15,445 nt of DNA from Bacillota bacterium (GCA_021779415.1 JAJYAS010000014.1:1-15445), one strand, 5' to 3'; shown: positions 1-7,748, counted from the stretch's first letter. The notes: a model not told the origin generated them from the letters alone. Translations and numbers: made by a program.

Positions 1-1
1 T

Positions 2-100
2 ACTAACTTTCAGGCTCGCACTTTTCCTCCCTTTATGCAGGATCTGATTCGCGCGGGTGGACTTATTCCTTACGTGGAAGGGAGAAAAAAGAATGCCTAA
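2..100 (+). CDS. leuD: 3-isopropylmalate dehydratase small subunit, C-terminal end (partial)
   Basis: This is the last 32 codons of a frame open from the window edge, ending at TAA 98-100. The tail reads [15 protein letters not shown] followed by [10 protein letters not shown], which is the usual ending of the small LeuD subunit of Clostridia and archaeal-type isopropylmalate isomerase. With LeuC, LeuD converts 2-isopropylmalate to 3-isopropylmalate in leucine synthesis in the cytoplasm. The frame overlaps the leuB start by 8 bases, which suggests translational coupling in a leuCDB operon. The identification comes from the recognised tail and the adjacent leuB; the catalytic swivel part lies outside the window. 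Confidence 0.85.
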   Translation, partial: TNFQARTFPPFMQDLIRAGGLIPYVEGRKKNA

Positions 101-1154
101 TGTTTTAGTGTTACCGGGAGATGGAATAGGCAAAGAAATCACACCGGAAGCGGTTAAGGTTTTGGAAGCGGTCTTAAAAGACAGTTCGACCAACCTGAAC
201 TTTGAGTACGGGTTAATCGGGGGAGCTGCTATTGACGAAGCAGGCAAAGCATTGCCTGATGAAACTCTTGCTGCTGCCCAAGCAGCCGATGCTATATTAT
301 TAGGTTCGGTCGGCGGTCCCAAGTGGGACACACTACCGGCACCACAACGTCCTGAATTGGGTGGCCTTCTGGCGATTAGAAAAGCGCTGAGCCTCTATGC
401 CAATATACGCCCCGTAAAAATGCTCCCCATGTTGGTGGAATCTTCTACATTGCGAGCTGAAGTGGTGGAGAATGTCGATCTCGTCGTTTTACGTGAACTG
501 ACGGGTGGCCTCTACTTCGGTGAGAAAGGGAGAGGGACAAATCCCAAAAGCGCGTTCGACACCTTGGTTTATTCCGAGGAAGAGATTGAGCGTATTGTAG
601 AAATGGGCTTTCAAATGGCTGCCAAAAGGCGTGGAAAACTTTGTTCTGTGGACAAGGCGAATGTGCTAGAATCGTCCCGTTTTTGGCGTGAAATAACTGT
701 GGAAATCGCTAAAAAATACCCCGAAGTAGAATTAACGCATATGTATGTGGATAATGCAGCAATGCAATTAGTCCGTTGGCCGGCTCAATTTGATGTGATC
801 GTAACGGAGAATATGTTTGGAGACATTCTGACAGACTTAGCATCAATGCTCATGGGCTCTATTGGCATGATCTCTTCAGCCAGCTTAAACGGGAAGAAAG
901 GGCTCTATGAGCCAGCCCATGGTTCGGCACCAGATATTGCAGGTAAAAATCTTGCTAATCCTTTAGCTACGATTCTCTCCGGAGCCTTAATGTTGCGCTA
1001 TTCGTTTGGTTTAGAAGAAGAGGCGCAAAAGATTGAGAGAGCAGTCGAGCGAGTACTGCAAGAGGGATATCGCACTCCTGATTTAGCTAAGTCAGGGGAA
1101 AAAGTATTAGGAACTCGAGAAATGGGAAATGCTGTTGTTGAGGCGCTGAAATAG
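93..1154 (+). CDS. leuB: 3-isopropylmalate dehydrogenase
   Basis: Encodes a 353-residue cytoplasmic enzyme that oxidises and decarboxylates 3-isopropylmalate to 2-oxoisocaproate with NAD, the third leucine-specific step. The family pattern is complete: [10 protein letters not shown] at the N-terminus, GSVGGPKWD (about 71-79), the arginine-rich substrate helix with [23 protein letters not shown] with the catalytic Tyr141, Lys188 in VDKANVL, Asp220 in YVDNAAMQ, the metal aspartates in [10 protein letters not shown] (Asp244, Asp248) and the NAD-selecting [18 protein letters not shown]. Length is normal for LeuB. A GTG 36 bases upstream is in frame, but the ATG at 93 is preceded at good spacing by GGAAGGGAG and gives the standard N-terminus. 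The start lies inside the end of leuD, so the two are probably co-translated. Confidence 0.97.
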   Translation: MPNVLVLPGDGIGKEITPEAVKVLEAVLKDSSTNLNFEYGLIGGAAIDEAGKALPDETLAAAQAADAILLGSVGGPKWDTLPAPQRPELGGLLAIRKALSLYANIRPVKMLPMLVESSTLRAEVVENVDLVVLRELTGGLYFGEKGRGTNPKSAFDTLVYSEEEIERIVEMGFQMAAKRRGKLCSVDKANVLESSRFWREITVEIAKKYPEVELTHMYVDNAAMQLVRWPAQFDVIVTENMFGDILTDLASMLMGSIGMISSASLNGKKGLYEPAHGSAPDIAGKNLANPLATILSGALMLRYSFGLEEEAQKIERAVERVLQEGYRTPDLAKSGEKVLGTREMGNAVVEALK

Positions 1155-1185
1155 AGAATTACAATTCTTGTATAGAACCTTGAAC

Positions 1186-1213
1186 TTTATGGAAGAATAG
1201 GATACAGTATAAT
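1186..1213 (+). promoter_or_regulatory. possible promoter of the T-box/pro operon
   Basis: A perfect TATAAT lies at 1208-1213, just before the T-box leader. The best -35 at a suitable distance (TTTATG, 1186-1191, 16-bp spacer) is poor; a better TTGAAC at 1180-1185 is too far away (22 bp). The position fits initiation near 1220. Confidence 0.35.
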
Positions 1214-1217
1214 AAAG

Positions 1218-1474
1218 TTTATAATGCATAAAGCATAAGATCGACCCAGTACAATAATCGGTGATGTTTAGAGAGAAAAGCAAACGCTGAAAGTTTTTCC
1301 ACACACGATATTGGAAGCCCAGTCGTGATGCTCTGATGAAGAATCGGACGGTTTCCACCGTTAAACGGAAGGTTATTGGATTCATCCAGTAACTTAAAGT
1401 TGGCGTAAGCAATAAAGGTGGTACCGCGGAAGGCTTCTTTCGTCCCTTAATAAGGGATGAAAGAGGCCTTTTTT
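1218..1474 (+). promoter_or_regulatory. T-box leader riboswitch, proline specifier (CCC)
   Basis: The segment between leuB and proC has the parts of a T-box leader, which senses uncharged tRNA and allows read-through when the amino acid is scarce. The conserved T-box core AAAGGTGGTACCGCGG is at 1414-1429, just before a strong terminator. An AGAGAG motif typical of the 5' side of Stem I is at 1270-1275. On the 3' side of Stem I, GAA-G-CCC-A (1314-1321) matches the usual GAA-N-specifier-A arrangement, so the specifier is read as CCC (1318-1320), a proline codon. GCC and CCA readings, shifted by one base, were considered. Proline agrees with the three proline biosynthesis genes downstream. The T-box core is certain; the exact specifier is inferred from alignment by eye. 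Confidence 0.92.
1431..1474 (+). terminator. T-box-controlled intrinsic terminator
   Basis: An 18-bp stem (1431-1448 with 1452-1469, two G-U pairs, loop AAT) is followed by a run of T to 1474. Its 5' arm begins directly after the T-box core, so pairing of that core with the leader would form the competing antiterminator. It ends 22 bases before the proC start. Confidence 0.93.
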
Positions 1475-1495
1475 AGATTAGAAAGGGTGTTGTTT

Positions 1496-2305
1496 ATGAA
1501 CCAGAGTATTGGTTTTATTGGTGGGGGAAATTTGGCAGAGGCCGTTATCGGTGGGCTGCGCAAAACGGATTCAGATCGCCAGATTCGGGTTACGAATCGC
1601 ACGAATCACGAACGGATTCAACGCTTAGTTGGCACGTATAGTATTATGGCTACCCAGATGCAGGAACTTGTGGATGCTTCTAGTGTTTTGATCATTGCGG
1701 TAAAACCGAAAGATGTTCAGGACGTCTTGAAAACTCTAAAGAATTATAGTTTGTCGGATAAGTTGATTATCAGTGTGGCAGCGGGTATTCCTATGGAGGT
1801 CTTTAGTAAGCACCTTCCGGGTGTTGCGGTGGTTCGGGCCATGCCGAATACTTCGACGGCGGTTTTGCACTCTATGACGGGGTTGGTGCGCGGGGAAAAC
1901 GTCCTTGAAGAGCAGGCCATGATTGCGGAACGTATTTTCTCGTCTATTGGTCAGACTCTGTGGATTCCGGAAGGAAAAATGAATGCTTTAATTGCCTTAA
2001 GTGGAAGTGGGCCGGCCTATTTCTATCTTTTCGCCGAAAGTTTGATTCAGGCGGGGGTTCAATTAGGATTAAGTGAAGTGGAAGCAGAGAGGTTGGCTCG
2101 CGAAACTTTAGTGGGTGCAGGTAAGATGCTGACGGAAAGTGGAAAATCTCCGGGAAGATTGCGCGAGGAAGTAACATCCCCTAATGGAACGACCTATGCT
2201 GCACTAAGTGTTTTTAGGGAAGAGAAATTTCCCCAAATCGTCATGAAGGCGGTTCAAGCCTGTGCTCAGCGTGCCGAAGACATGGAAGGAGAGTATTCGA
2301 AGTGA
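1496..2305 (+). CDS. proC: pyrroline-5-carboxylate reductase
   Basis: Encodes a 269-residue reductase that converts 1-pyrroline-5-carboxylate to proline with NAD(P)H, the last step of proline synthesis. The N-terminal Rossmann motif GFIGGGNLAEA (residues 6-16) is followed by IIAVKPKD, VVRAMPNTS (112-120) and the C-terminal dimerisation/substrate signature ALSGSGPAYFY (167-177), continuing to EEVTSPNGTT (224-233). Length is usual for ProC. The frame is open 13 codons further upstream, but that part lies within the terminator hairpin. The ATG at 1496 is preceded by AAAGGG (1482-1487) and yields the standard N-terminus. It is first in a T-box-controlled operon, and its stop overlaps the proB start (GTGA). 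Confidence 0.96.
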   Translation: MNQSIGFIGGGNLAEAVIGGLRKTDSDRQIRVTNRTNHERIQRLVGTYSIMATQMQELVDASSVLIIAVKPKDVQDVLKTLKNYSLSDKLIISVAAGIPMEVFSKHLPGVAVVRAMPNTSTAVLHSMTGLVRGENVLEEQAMIAERIFSSIGQTLWIPEGKMNALIALSGSGPAYFYLFAESLIQAGVQLGLSEVEAERLARETLVGAGKMLTESGKSPGRLREEVTSPNGTTYAALSVFREEKFPQIVMKAVQACAQRAEDMEGEYSK

Positions 2306-3423
2306 CAGCACTTGAGGTTCGGCGAGTCGTAATAAAAATAGGAAGCAGCAGTTTGAATCATCCTGAAGGGGGGTTGGATGATCAAGCCATTTCTGAAATC
2401 GTTGCTGTGATTGCAGCCTTAAAACAAAAAGGAGTCGAGTGCATTTTAGTCACCTCCGGTGCGGTGGCTGCTGGGATGGGACAACTAGGCCTTCCTGCAC
2501 GTCCCAAGGATCTGGCTGGTAAACAAGCGGTGTCGGCTGTTGGACAGGGGGTGCTTATTGAAAGGTATGCCCGGAATTTTGAGCGACATGGCTTGGTAGG
2601 TGCCCAAATTCTTCTTTCTCGAATTGATCTAGCAGAAGCGTCTCGCTATCATAACGCTCAAAATACCCTAGACAAATTATTACGTTTACAAGTTGTGCCT
2701 ATTATTAATGAAAATGACACTGTGGCGGTGGAAGAACTCTGTTTTGGGGATAATGACAGTTTATCCGCCCTAGTTGCTGGGCTCGTTCACTCAGACTTGT
2801 TAGTCATTCTCACGGATGTTGATGGGTTGTATACGGCTAATCCGAAAAACAATTCAGCAGCAGAGCTCATTAAAGAAGTGACAGATGTAGGTGCAGTGGA
2901 AAGCATGGCAGGTGGGGCAGGAACGATCTTGGGTACCGGCGGTATGGTTACAAAACTCAGGGCGGCTAAAATTTCGACACGCTTTGGCATTGGAATGCTC
3001 CTGTTGAACTTTTCCCGAATCAGAGAGCTCCTAGACCTTACGGAAGGACAAAGTCCGATAGGAACTTATTTTGAACCAGTAAAGCATCGTTTGGTGGGTC
3101 GGAAACGTTGGATTGCTTATGCAGGTTTATCTGAAGGAAGTATCCTAGTCGATGATGGTGCAGCTAAGGCTCTGATAGACGAAGGAAAAAGTTTGCTCGC
3201 CAAAGGAATTATAGGGACTGAGGGGACTTGGGAACGTAAAGAAATTGTGCGTATAACGAACCTGCAGGGAGAAGAAATTGCCAGGGGGGTTGTTGAACTG
3301 AGCAGTGACGAGGTTCAGCAGGTGAAAGGGTTGCATTCCGAGAAGATGCATCAGATCATTTCGGATTTTGACGGTCAAGAAGTGGTGCATCGAGATAATA
3401 TGACCCTTATGGTCGACGCATGA
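2302..3423 (+). CDS. proB: glutamate 5-kinase with C-terminal PUA domain
   Basis: Encodes a 373-residue kinase that phosphorylates L-glutamate to glutamyl-5-phosphate, the committed and normally proline-inhibited step. The amino-acid-kinase fold spans about residues 6-255: VIKIGSSSL with Lys12, LVTSGAVAAGMG (49-60), IINENDTV (134-141), ILTDVDGLYTANP (169-181) and LGTGGMVTKL (210-219). A PUA domain follows (about 276-355), as in long-form bacterial ProB. The start is GTG, overlapping the proC stop by four bases, with GGAAGGAGAG 8-17 bases upstream, so translation is probably coupled to proC. All catalytic motifs are intact. Confidence 0.96.
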   Translation: MTALEVRRVVIKIGSSSLNHPEGGLDDQAISEIVAVIAALKQKGVECILVTSGAVAAGMGQLGLPARPKDLAGKQAVSAVGQGVLIERYARNFERHGLVGAQILLSRIDLAEASRYHNAQNTLDKLLRLQVVPIINENDTVAVEELCFGDNDSLSALVAGLVHSDLLVILTDVDGLYTANPKNNSAAELIKEVTDVGAVESMAGGAGTILGTGGMVTKLRAAKISTRFGIGMLLLNFSRIRELLDLTEGQSPIGTYFEPVKHRLVGRKRWIAYAGLSEGSILVDDGAAKALIDEGKSLLAKGIIGTEGTWERKEIVRITNLQGEEIARGVVELSSDEVQQVKGLHSEKMHQIISDFDGQEVVHRDNMTLMVDA

Positions 3424-3514
3424 TAAGAACGTTGGATTATATAAACGCTTTGGATTTGTGGCGCAAGAGGAACGGGAAGTAGCTCGAGATATTTTGATTA
3501 CTTGCTTAAAATAG
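3422..3514 (+). pseudogene. remnant resembling a GNAT acetyltransferase C-terminus
   Basis: The 180-base gap between proB and proA contains a short frame reading DKNVGLYKRFGFVAQEE and onward to a TAG at 3512-3514. The N-x-x-LY-x-x-x-GF pattern is characteristic of the last beta strands of GNAT N-acetyltransferases (motif B region). There is no start codon, ribosome site or upstream acyl-CoA-binding motif; the frame is closed by a stop at 3401 inside proB. I read it as the tail of a gene whose front was deleted, leaving proB fused to the debris. With only 27 residues, chance resemblance is possible. Confidence 0.45.
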
Positions 3515-3603
3515 TTAAGTAAAAATGAGTAGGATTACTCTGCTCAGAAATTCAGAGGTGCTAAGGGTAGTATTTTGGAAATAAAGAAAAGGAGGCCTTG
3601 AAA

Positions 3604-4854
3604 ATGGTTCACCAGGAATTAATCACAATTGGGCGTAAGGCCAAGCAGGCTGCACGTCAGTTAGCCTTTGCGAGTACAGAGTCTAAAAATAACGCACTAC
3701 TCGCTATGTCAGACGCTCTCCTGAAAAATGAACAGGAAATCCTAACGGCCAATCGACTCGATGTTCAAGCGGCTGAAGAAAAAGGAATCAAGAAAAGTCT
3801 AGTCAATCGTTTAAGACTGACCTCTGAGGGTATCTCGCAAATAAGTAAAGCACTTCAAGAAGTGGTCGCTTTACGTGATCCAGTCGGAGAAGGGGAGGTA
3901 TGGACTCGACCTAATGGACTTCGTATCCAACAAACCCGCGTTCCTCTAGGGGTTGTCGCAATGATATATGAAGCAAGGCCGAACGTGACGGTTGATGCAG
4001 CGGCGTTATGTCTGAAATCTGGTAATGCTGTGATCCTCCGAGGGGGCTCTGAAGCCCTAGAGAGTAACAAAGTTCTAGGAAGAGTGATAGCCAAAGCCGC
4101 TGAAGCGAGCGGATTGCCGTCTGGATGTATCCAACTGATCACGGAGACCAATCGGGAATGGGTTCAACAATTGATGCGTCTAAATGACTATGTCGATGTA
4201 ATTATTCCTAGAGGGGGCGCAGGGTTGATCCAAACTGTCGTGCATAATGCCACAGTACCGGTGATTGAGACAGGAACAGGCATGTGTCATGCTTACGTGG
4301 ATAGGGATGCAGATTACGAAAAAGCAATTCCCATTGTAATTAATGCCAAGACTCAAAACCCCGGCGTTTGCAACGCATTGGAAACCCTTCTGGTAGATGA
4401 GGCGATTGCCGAAGACTTCCTCCCACGCATGGGGCAAGAGCTACAAAATCACCATGTCGAAATAAAGGGATGTCCAAAAACTTGTGCCATCATACCGTAT
4501 GCACTTCCCGCCACGGAAGAGGATTGGGTAGCGGAACATCTCGACCTAATTTTAAGTGTTAAGGTCGTAGCCAATCTTGATGAAGCGCTTGACCATATAT
4601 ATAAATACAGTACCAAGCATTCAGAAACCATCATCACTGAAAATTACTCTAGGGCTCAACGATTTTTACGCGAAATCGATGCTGCAGCGGTCTATGTCAA
4701 TGCTTCCACGCGTTTTACGGACGGGGGAAGGTTTGGCTTTGGGGCAGAAATCGGAATCAGCACTCAAAAGTTGCATGCTCGTGGGCCGATGGGTTTAAGG
4801 GAGCTAACCACGATTAAATATATGATCTACGGAGATGGGCAAATCGTAAAGTAA
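3604..4854 (+). CDS. proA: gamma-glutamyl phosphate reductase
   Basis: Encodes a 416-residue NADPH-dependent reductase of the aldehyde-dehydrogenase superfamily that turns glutamyl-5-phosphate into glutamate semialdehyde, between the ProB and ProC steps. Recognisable motifs are QTRVPLGVVAMIYEARPNVT, LKSGNAVILRGGSEA, IPRGGAGLI, the catalytic cysteine in NPGVCNALETLL (Cys256) and the C-terminal FTDGGRFGFGAEIGIST. An in-frame TTG at 3598 is only two bases from the very strong AAAGGAGG (3588-3595), so the ATG at 3604 with 8-base spacing is chosen. It is separated from proB by the acetyltransferase-like debris, but no terminator is visible there, so it is probably still read from the T-box leader. 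Confidence 0.96.
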   Translation: MVHQELITIGRKAKQAARQLAFASTESKNNALLAMSDALLKNEQEILTANRLDVQAAEEKGIKKSLVNRLRLTSEGISQISKALQEVVALRDPVGEGEVWTRPNGLRIQQTRVPLGVVAMIYEARPNVTVDAAALCLKSGNAVILRGGSEALESNKVLGRVIAKAAEASGLPSGCIQLITETNREWVQQLMRLNDYVDVIIPRGGAGLIQTVVHNATVPVIETGTGMCHAYVDRDADYEKAIPIVINAKTQNPGVCNALETLLVDEAIAEDFLPRMGQELQNHHVEIKGCPKTCAIIPYALPATEEDWVAEHLDLILSVKVVANLDEALDHIYKYSTKHSETIITENYSRAQRFLREIDAAAVYVNASTRFTDGGRFGFGAEIGISTQKLHARGPMGLRELTTIKYMIYGDGQIVK

Positions 4855-4919
4855 CACTAAGAAAATTTTACGAAAAATAGTTCTGCACTTATGCGACTAT
4901 CACCATCATGGCTGTTAAT

Positions 4920-4946
4920 GAGAACCCGGATTTAATATGGGTTCTC
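4920..4946 (+). terminator. hairpin after proA, possible terminator
   Basis: GAGAACCC (4920-4927) and GGGTTCTC (4939-4946) form a perfect 8-bp stem with an 11-base loop, 66 bases after the proA stop. There is no T-run after it, so it may be a weak or factor-assisted terminator or an mRNA end stabiliser. Confidence 0.45.
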
Positions 4947-5038
4947 AGATAATAATGAATTTAAGAATTTCCAGTTGTTGTTAAATATGAAATGTGATAT
5001 ATTCAAGCGAAATTAAATCTATATTAGGGAGTGGAAAT

Positions 5039-5401
5039 ATGAACTTTTGCTGGTGCACGATTACGGTTGAGAATATGGATGACTCTTTAAAGTTCTATCA
5101 AGAGATTGTGGGGCTTTCTGTTAGTAGGAGATTTGAGGCAGGGGCAGGAGTAGAAATTTCTTTTTTAGGTGAGGGAGAAACAAAAGTCGAACTTGTTTGT
5201 AATCCAAACCATAAAGCAACTGGCAAGGCTGAGGGCATTTCTTTAGGCTTTGAAGTTGAGTCAGTTGACGAAATGATCAAGGTTATAAAAGAAAAAGGGC
5301 TAGAAGTAGAAAGTGGGCCTTTCCAACCTAATCCTCATATTAAGTTTTTTCATGTTAAAGATCCCAACGGTGTTAGTATACAATTTGTAGAAAACATGTA
5401 A
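5039..5401 (+). CDS. VOC (glyoxalase/bleomycin-resistance fold) family protein
   Basis: Encodes 120 residues with the paired beta-alpha-beta-beta-beta pattern of the vicinal-oxygen-chelate superfamily. The first module contains TVENMDDSLKFYQEIVGL (about 9-26) and the second SLGFEVESVDEMIKVIKEKGLEV. It ends with HVKDPNGVSIQFVE, the usual VOC finish with a glutamate in the last metal-ligand position. The first-strand position that is usually His is occupied by Trp/Cys (FCWCTITV), so glyoxalase I activity is doubtful; substrate and role are unknown. The ATG at 5039 follows AGGGAG (5026-5031) at 7-base spacing. An in-frame ATG at 4994 has no ribosome site. It stands as a single gene between two hairpins. 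Confidence 0.85.
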   Translation: MNFCWCTITVENMDDSLKFYQEIVGLSVSRRFEAGAGVEISFLGEGETKVELVCNPNHKATGKAEGISLGFEVESVDEMIKVIKEKGLEVESGPFQPNPHIKFFHVKDPNGVSIQFVENM

Positions 5402-5421
5402 TTCGGCTCAAGAGGCATGAG

Positions 5422-5446
5422 GCATCTTCTATTGAAGGTGCTTTTT
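5422..5446 (+). terminator. intrinsic terminator of the VOC gene
   Basis: GCATCTT (5422-5428) pairs with AAGGTGC (5435-5441, one G-U) around a 6-base loop, and a TTTTT run follows directly. It lies about 20 bases after the stop codon. Confidence 0.75.
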
Positions 5447-5765
5447 CAATTGTATAGAAAAGTATATGATTTACTATTTGTTGATAAGCCAAATGTGTAA
5501 GAGAGCACGCATTTTTTATAAAAGTTTATGCCATGAATGACAGGCGCTATTTCATCCACATTTAACGGAGAATGGTCGAAATCTCAAGGAAGAAGTAGTG
5601 ATTTATTTTTTTTAGAAAAGGAATTTGCAAAGATATTATATACTCCAAAAGATCGGGCCGTGCCCACTGAAATTATTATCAGATGGACAATCTGTGGCTT
5701 TTTGTTATTTAACTTAATACTCCAATTATTAAAGGTGATTTAAGTAAAATGTGGAATATTAAAGA
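5447..5765. other. intergenic, one doubtful 68-codon frame, no recognised gene
   Basis: An open frame at 5537-5743 (+) would give 68 residues ending in a hydrophobic stretch (IIIRWTICGFLLFNLILQ). There is no Shine-Dalgarno sequence before its ATG and no family I recognise. It may be a decayed gene end or a small membrane protein; I do not call it a gene. The rest is AT-rich without a visible feature. Confidence 0.3.
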
Positions 5766-5790
5766 TGTACGTTTGAGTTTCAAACGTACA
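5766..5790. repeat. perfect 11-bp inverted repeat, 3-base loop
   Basis: TGTACGTTTGA (5766-5776) and TCAAACGTACA (5780-5790) are exact reverse complements around GTT. It lies 50 bases before the TTG start of the amidohydrolase gene. No T-run follows on the plus strand; on the minus strand TCTTTAAT follows, which is a weak terminator context. It could be an operator, an mRNA leader hairpin or a terminator of unknown direction. Confidence 0.6.
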
Positions 5791-5839
5791 TAAAAGGTTT
5801 GAATCGAGCAATAGGCTGCTAAATAGAGGAGTGAGTTAG

Positions 5840-7591
5840 TTGACGCTTTCTGCAGAGGAACTCAAATGCTTGATTGAAGTCGCCCAGGGTCGGCGGGAAG
5901 CCGACCTTTATGTTGAAGGCGGAAAGTTGATTAATGTTTATAGTGGAGAAATCTACCCAGCCAACATTGCCGTTAGCCGGGGGCGAGTGGCCTATATAGG
6001 AGGTAGCCGTTCAATGGTAGGTTCTGATACCCGCCTAATTAAGGCTGATGGTTATTACCTCAGCCCTGGTTACATAGAAAGCCATGCCCACCCATGGGTG
6101 ATATACAATCCGGTCAGTCTTGCGGCCGCTGTGCTACCGATGGGGACAACCACCTTGGTGTATGATAATCTTGTTTTCTTTCTAATCGGTGGTGAAAATG
6201 GAGTAACCAAGTTGATAAAATGGACGAAAAGCTTTCCCTTGGATCTTTACTGGGCAGTTCGTATTGTTCCTCAATCGCGCACAGTTGAGGAGTTTAGTCT
6301 ATTTACAAAGGAGACTCTAAAAAGGCTCTTTTCTTTACCAAAAGTGCTTGCGGTTTCAGAAGTCACACGCTGGCCGGCCCTGGCAGAGGGCGATCAGACC
6401 CTGTTAGAGCTGGTGGTAGAGGCCAGGGAACTGGGTCTGCGTATAGATGGACATACTGCAGGTTGCTCCTATGAACGGTTAAATGCCCTGGCGCCAATAG
6501 TAGATTCGTGTCACGAAGCCATCACGGCTGAAGAAGTGGCTCATCGCTTGCGCCTAGGTTTTTGGGTTATGCTTCGCCACAGTTCCCTTCGGCAGGATTT
6601 GCCGGAACTACTCAGGGCTATAACCGTAAGGGGGTTGGATAGCAGTAGAATGATTTTGACTACTGATGGATCTTCCCCAAGCTTCACAACCGATTTTGGT
6701 TTTTTAGATGGAATGTTACGTATGGCGGTTAAGTCTGGAATGGACCCGGTACGGGCGCTCCGGATGGCAACACTAAATCCAGCAACCTACCTTGGCCTGG
6801 ACAAGGAAAAGGGTGGCTTGGCCCCAGGGCGACGGGCTGACATCTTATTGCTACCTGATCTGGAAAAATTCCGACCCGATTTGGTCCTGGCAGGGGGACA
6901 GATTGTATCTGAAGGAGGACGTCTATTGGGTCAGTTACCGGTATCTCCCTGGACGGAATTTGGGTTGCATCCATTTGGGTTAAAAGAAGATGAGGTTTCA
7001 GCACCAAGCCTTTATGGGATTCCGGCAGAAACCCCCGTGGAATTTCCGATTATTGAACTTATATCCACTGTGATTACCAAAGAGGTCAGGCGAACCATAC
7101 ACTCTCGCGACGGATTTCTAGAGAAAGATCCAGACCTTCTATATTGCGCATTGCTGGATAGAGAAGGACAATGGCGTTCACTAGGATTTGTGAAAGGCCT
7201 GGGTAATATAGAGGCTTTGGCGACTACCTATAACACTTCATGCCACCTTCTGGTTGTGGGGGAAAACCGTTCGGCAATGGCCAAGGCAGCTGCCCTGGTG
7301 GTGAGAATGGGAGGTGGAATAACTCTAATCAGGAATGGCAGTCCTGTCTTTGAACTGCCCCTCGAGATTGGTGGTATGATGAGCGGACGCACCTTTAAAG
7401 ACGTTGCCGAGTTGGTCAAACGTTTAGAGTTTGAAGCAAACAGCGATGGTTATCCATATAATGAATTTCTTTACAGTCTGCTGTTTTTGGTTTGCGACTT
7501 TTTGCCAGGCTTACGCCTAACTCCAAGGGGTTTAATTGAAGTCAAGACGGGGAAAATGTTATTCTCAGCACTGAGGTGGGAACATTATTAA
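5840..7591 (+). CDS. adenine-deaminase-family amidohydrolase (YerA-like)
   Basis: Encodes 583 residues of the metal-dependent amidohydrolase superfamily, closest by memory to the adenine deaminase relatives of the Bacillus YerA type rather than classical Ade. The N-terminal composite sandwich (VEGGKLINVYSGEI, ADGYYLSPGYIE) leads to the metal motif SHAHP (His82, His84). Further candidate ligands are His205 in RIDGHTAGCSYE, His225 in SCHEAITAEE and Asp276 in TTDG. LNPATYLGL and GRRADILLL close the first domain. The remainder (about 380-580) matches the adenine-deaminase C-terminal domain with GLGNIEALATTYN and VRMGGGI. Length is close to the usual 580. Start is TTG at 5840, 8 bases after GGAG (5828-5831). 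Deamination of adenine or a related purine/pterin is plausible, but the substrate is not shown by sequence. Confidence 0.85.
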   Translation: MTLSAEELKCLIEVAQGRREADLYVEGGKLINVYSGEIYPANIAVSRGRVAYIGGSRSMVGSDTRLIKADGYYLSPGYIESHAHPWVIYNPVSLAAAVLPMGTTTLVYDNLVFFLIGGENGVTKLIKWTKSFPLDLYWAVRIVPQSRTVEEFSLFTKETLKRLFSLPKVLAVSEVTRWPALAEGDQTLLELVVEARELGLRIDGHTAGCSYERLNALAPIVDSCHEAITAEEVAHRLRLGFWVMLRHSSLRQDLPELLRAITVRGLDSSRMILTTDGSSPSFTTDFGFLDGMLRMAVKSGMDPVRALRMATLNPATYLGLDKEKGGLAPGRRADILLLPDLEKFRPDLVLAGGQIVSEGGRLLGQLPVSPWTEFGLHPFGLKEDEVSAPSLYGIPAETPVEFPIIELISTVITKEVRRTIHSRDGFLEKDPDLLYCALLDREGQWRSLGFVKGLGNIEALATTYNTSCHLLVVGENRSAMAKAAALVVRMGGGITLIRNGSPVFELPLEIGGMMSGRTFKDVAELVKRLEFEANSDGYPYNEFLYSLLFLVCDFLPGLRLTPRGLIEVKTGKMLFSALRWEHY

Positions 7592-7631
7592 CAATTTTAT
7601 CAATATCCTTCAATCCGGTGAAGCCTTCTTT

Positions 7632-7688
7632 AGATAAAAAATCCCAAAATTGAGATAAAAAATCCCAAAATTGAGATAAAAGATCACC
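7632..7688. repeat. 21-bp direct tandem repeat, about 2.5 copies
   Basis: The unit AGATAAAAAATCCCAAAATT plus a final G occurs exactly twice (7632-7652, 7653-7673), and a third degenerate copy starts at 7674 and runs into the next hairpin. It is noncoding, between the amidohydrolase stop and the DUF2442 gene. Too short and unspaced to be CRISPR. Confidence 0.8.
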
Positions 7689-7699
7689 CGCTGGGTGAT
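7683..7699. repeat. short hairpin
   Basis: ATCACCC (7683-7689) pairs perfectly with GGGTGAT (7693-7699) around a 3-base loop. No T-run follows. Confidence 0.5.
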
Positions 7700-7710
7700 A
7701 TAAACACATT

Positions 7711-7748
7711 AAAATCCACTATACAATTGTTGTATGGTGGATTTTATT
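7711..7748. terminator. bidirectional-looking terminator hairpin
   Basis: AAAATCCAC (7711-7719) pairs with GTGGATTTT (7737-7745), and the inner TATACAA/TTGTATG continues the stem with one G-U pair, leaving a 3-base loop. The 16-bp stem has A-runs and T-runs at its ends, so it could stop transcription from both sides. It lies 5 bases before the DUF2442 ribosome site, so it could equally be an attenuator for that gene. Confidence 0.6.

Noticed and set aside
57..92. GTG at 57 as the leuB start
   Set aside because: It adds 12 residues lying inside leuD that are foreign to the family; ATG 93 has the ribosome site and standard N-terminus.
1107..1412. Minus-strand open frame of 101 codons over the T-box leader
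   Set aside because: It covers a well-supported RNA leader, has no ribosome site and looks like no protein.
7632..7688. Possible CRISPR repeats
   Set aside because: The units are directly adjacent without spacers, only 21 bp, and no cas genes are present.
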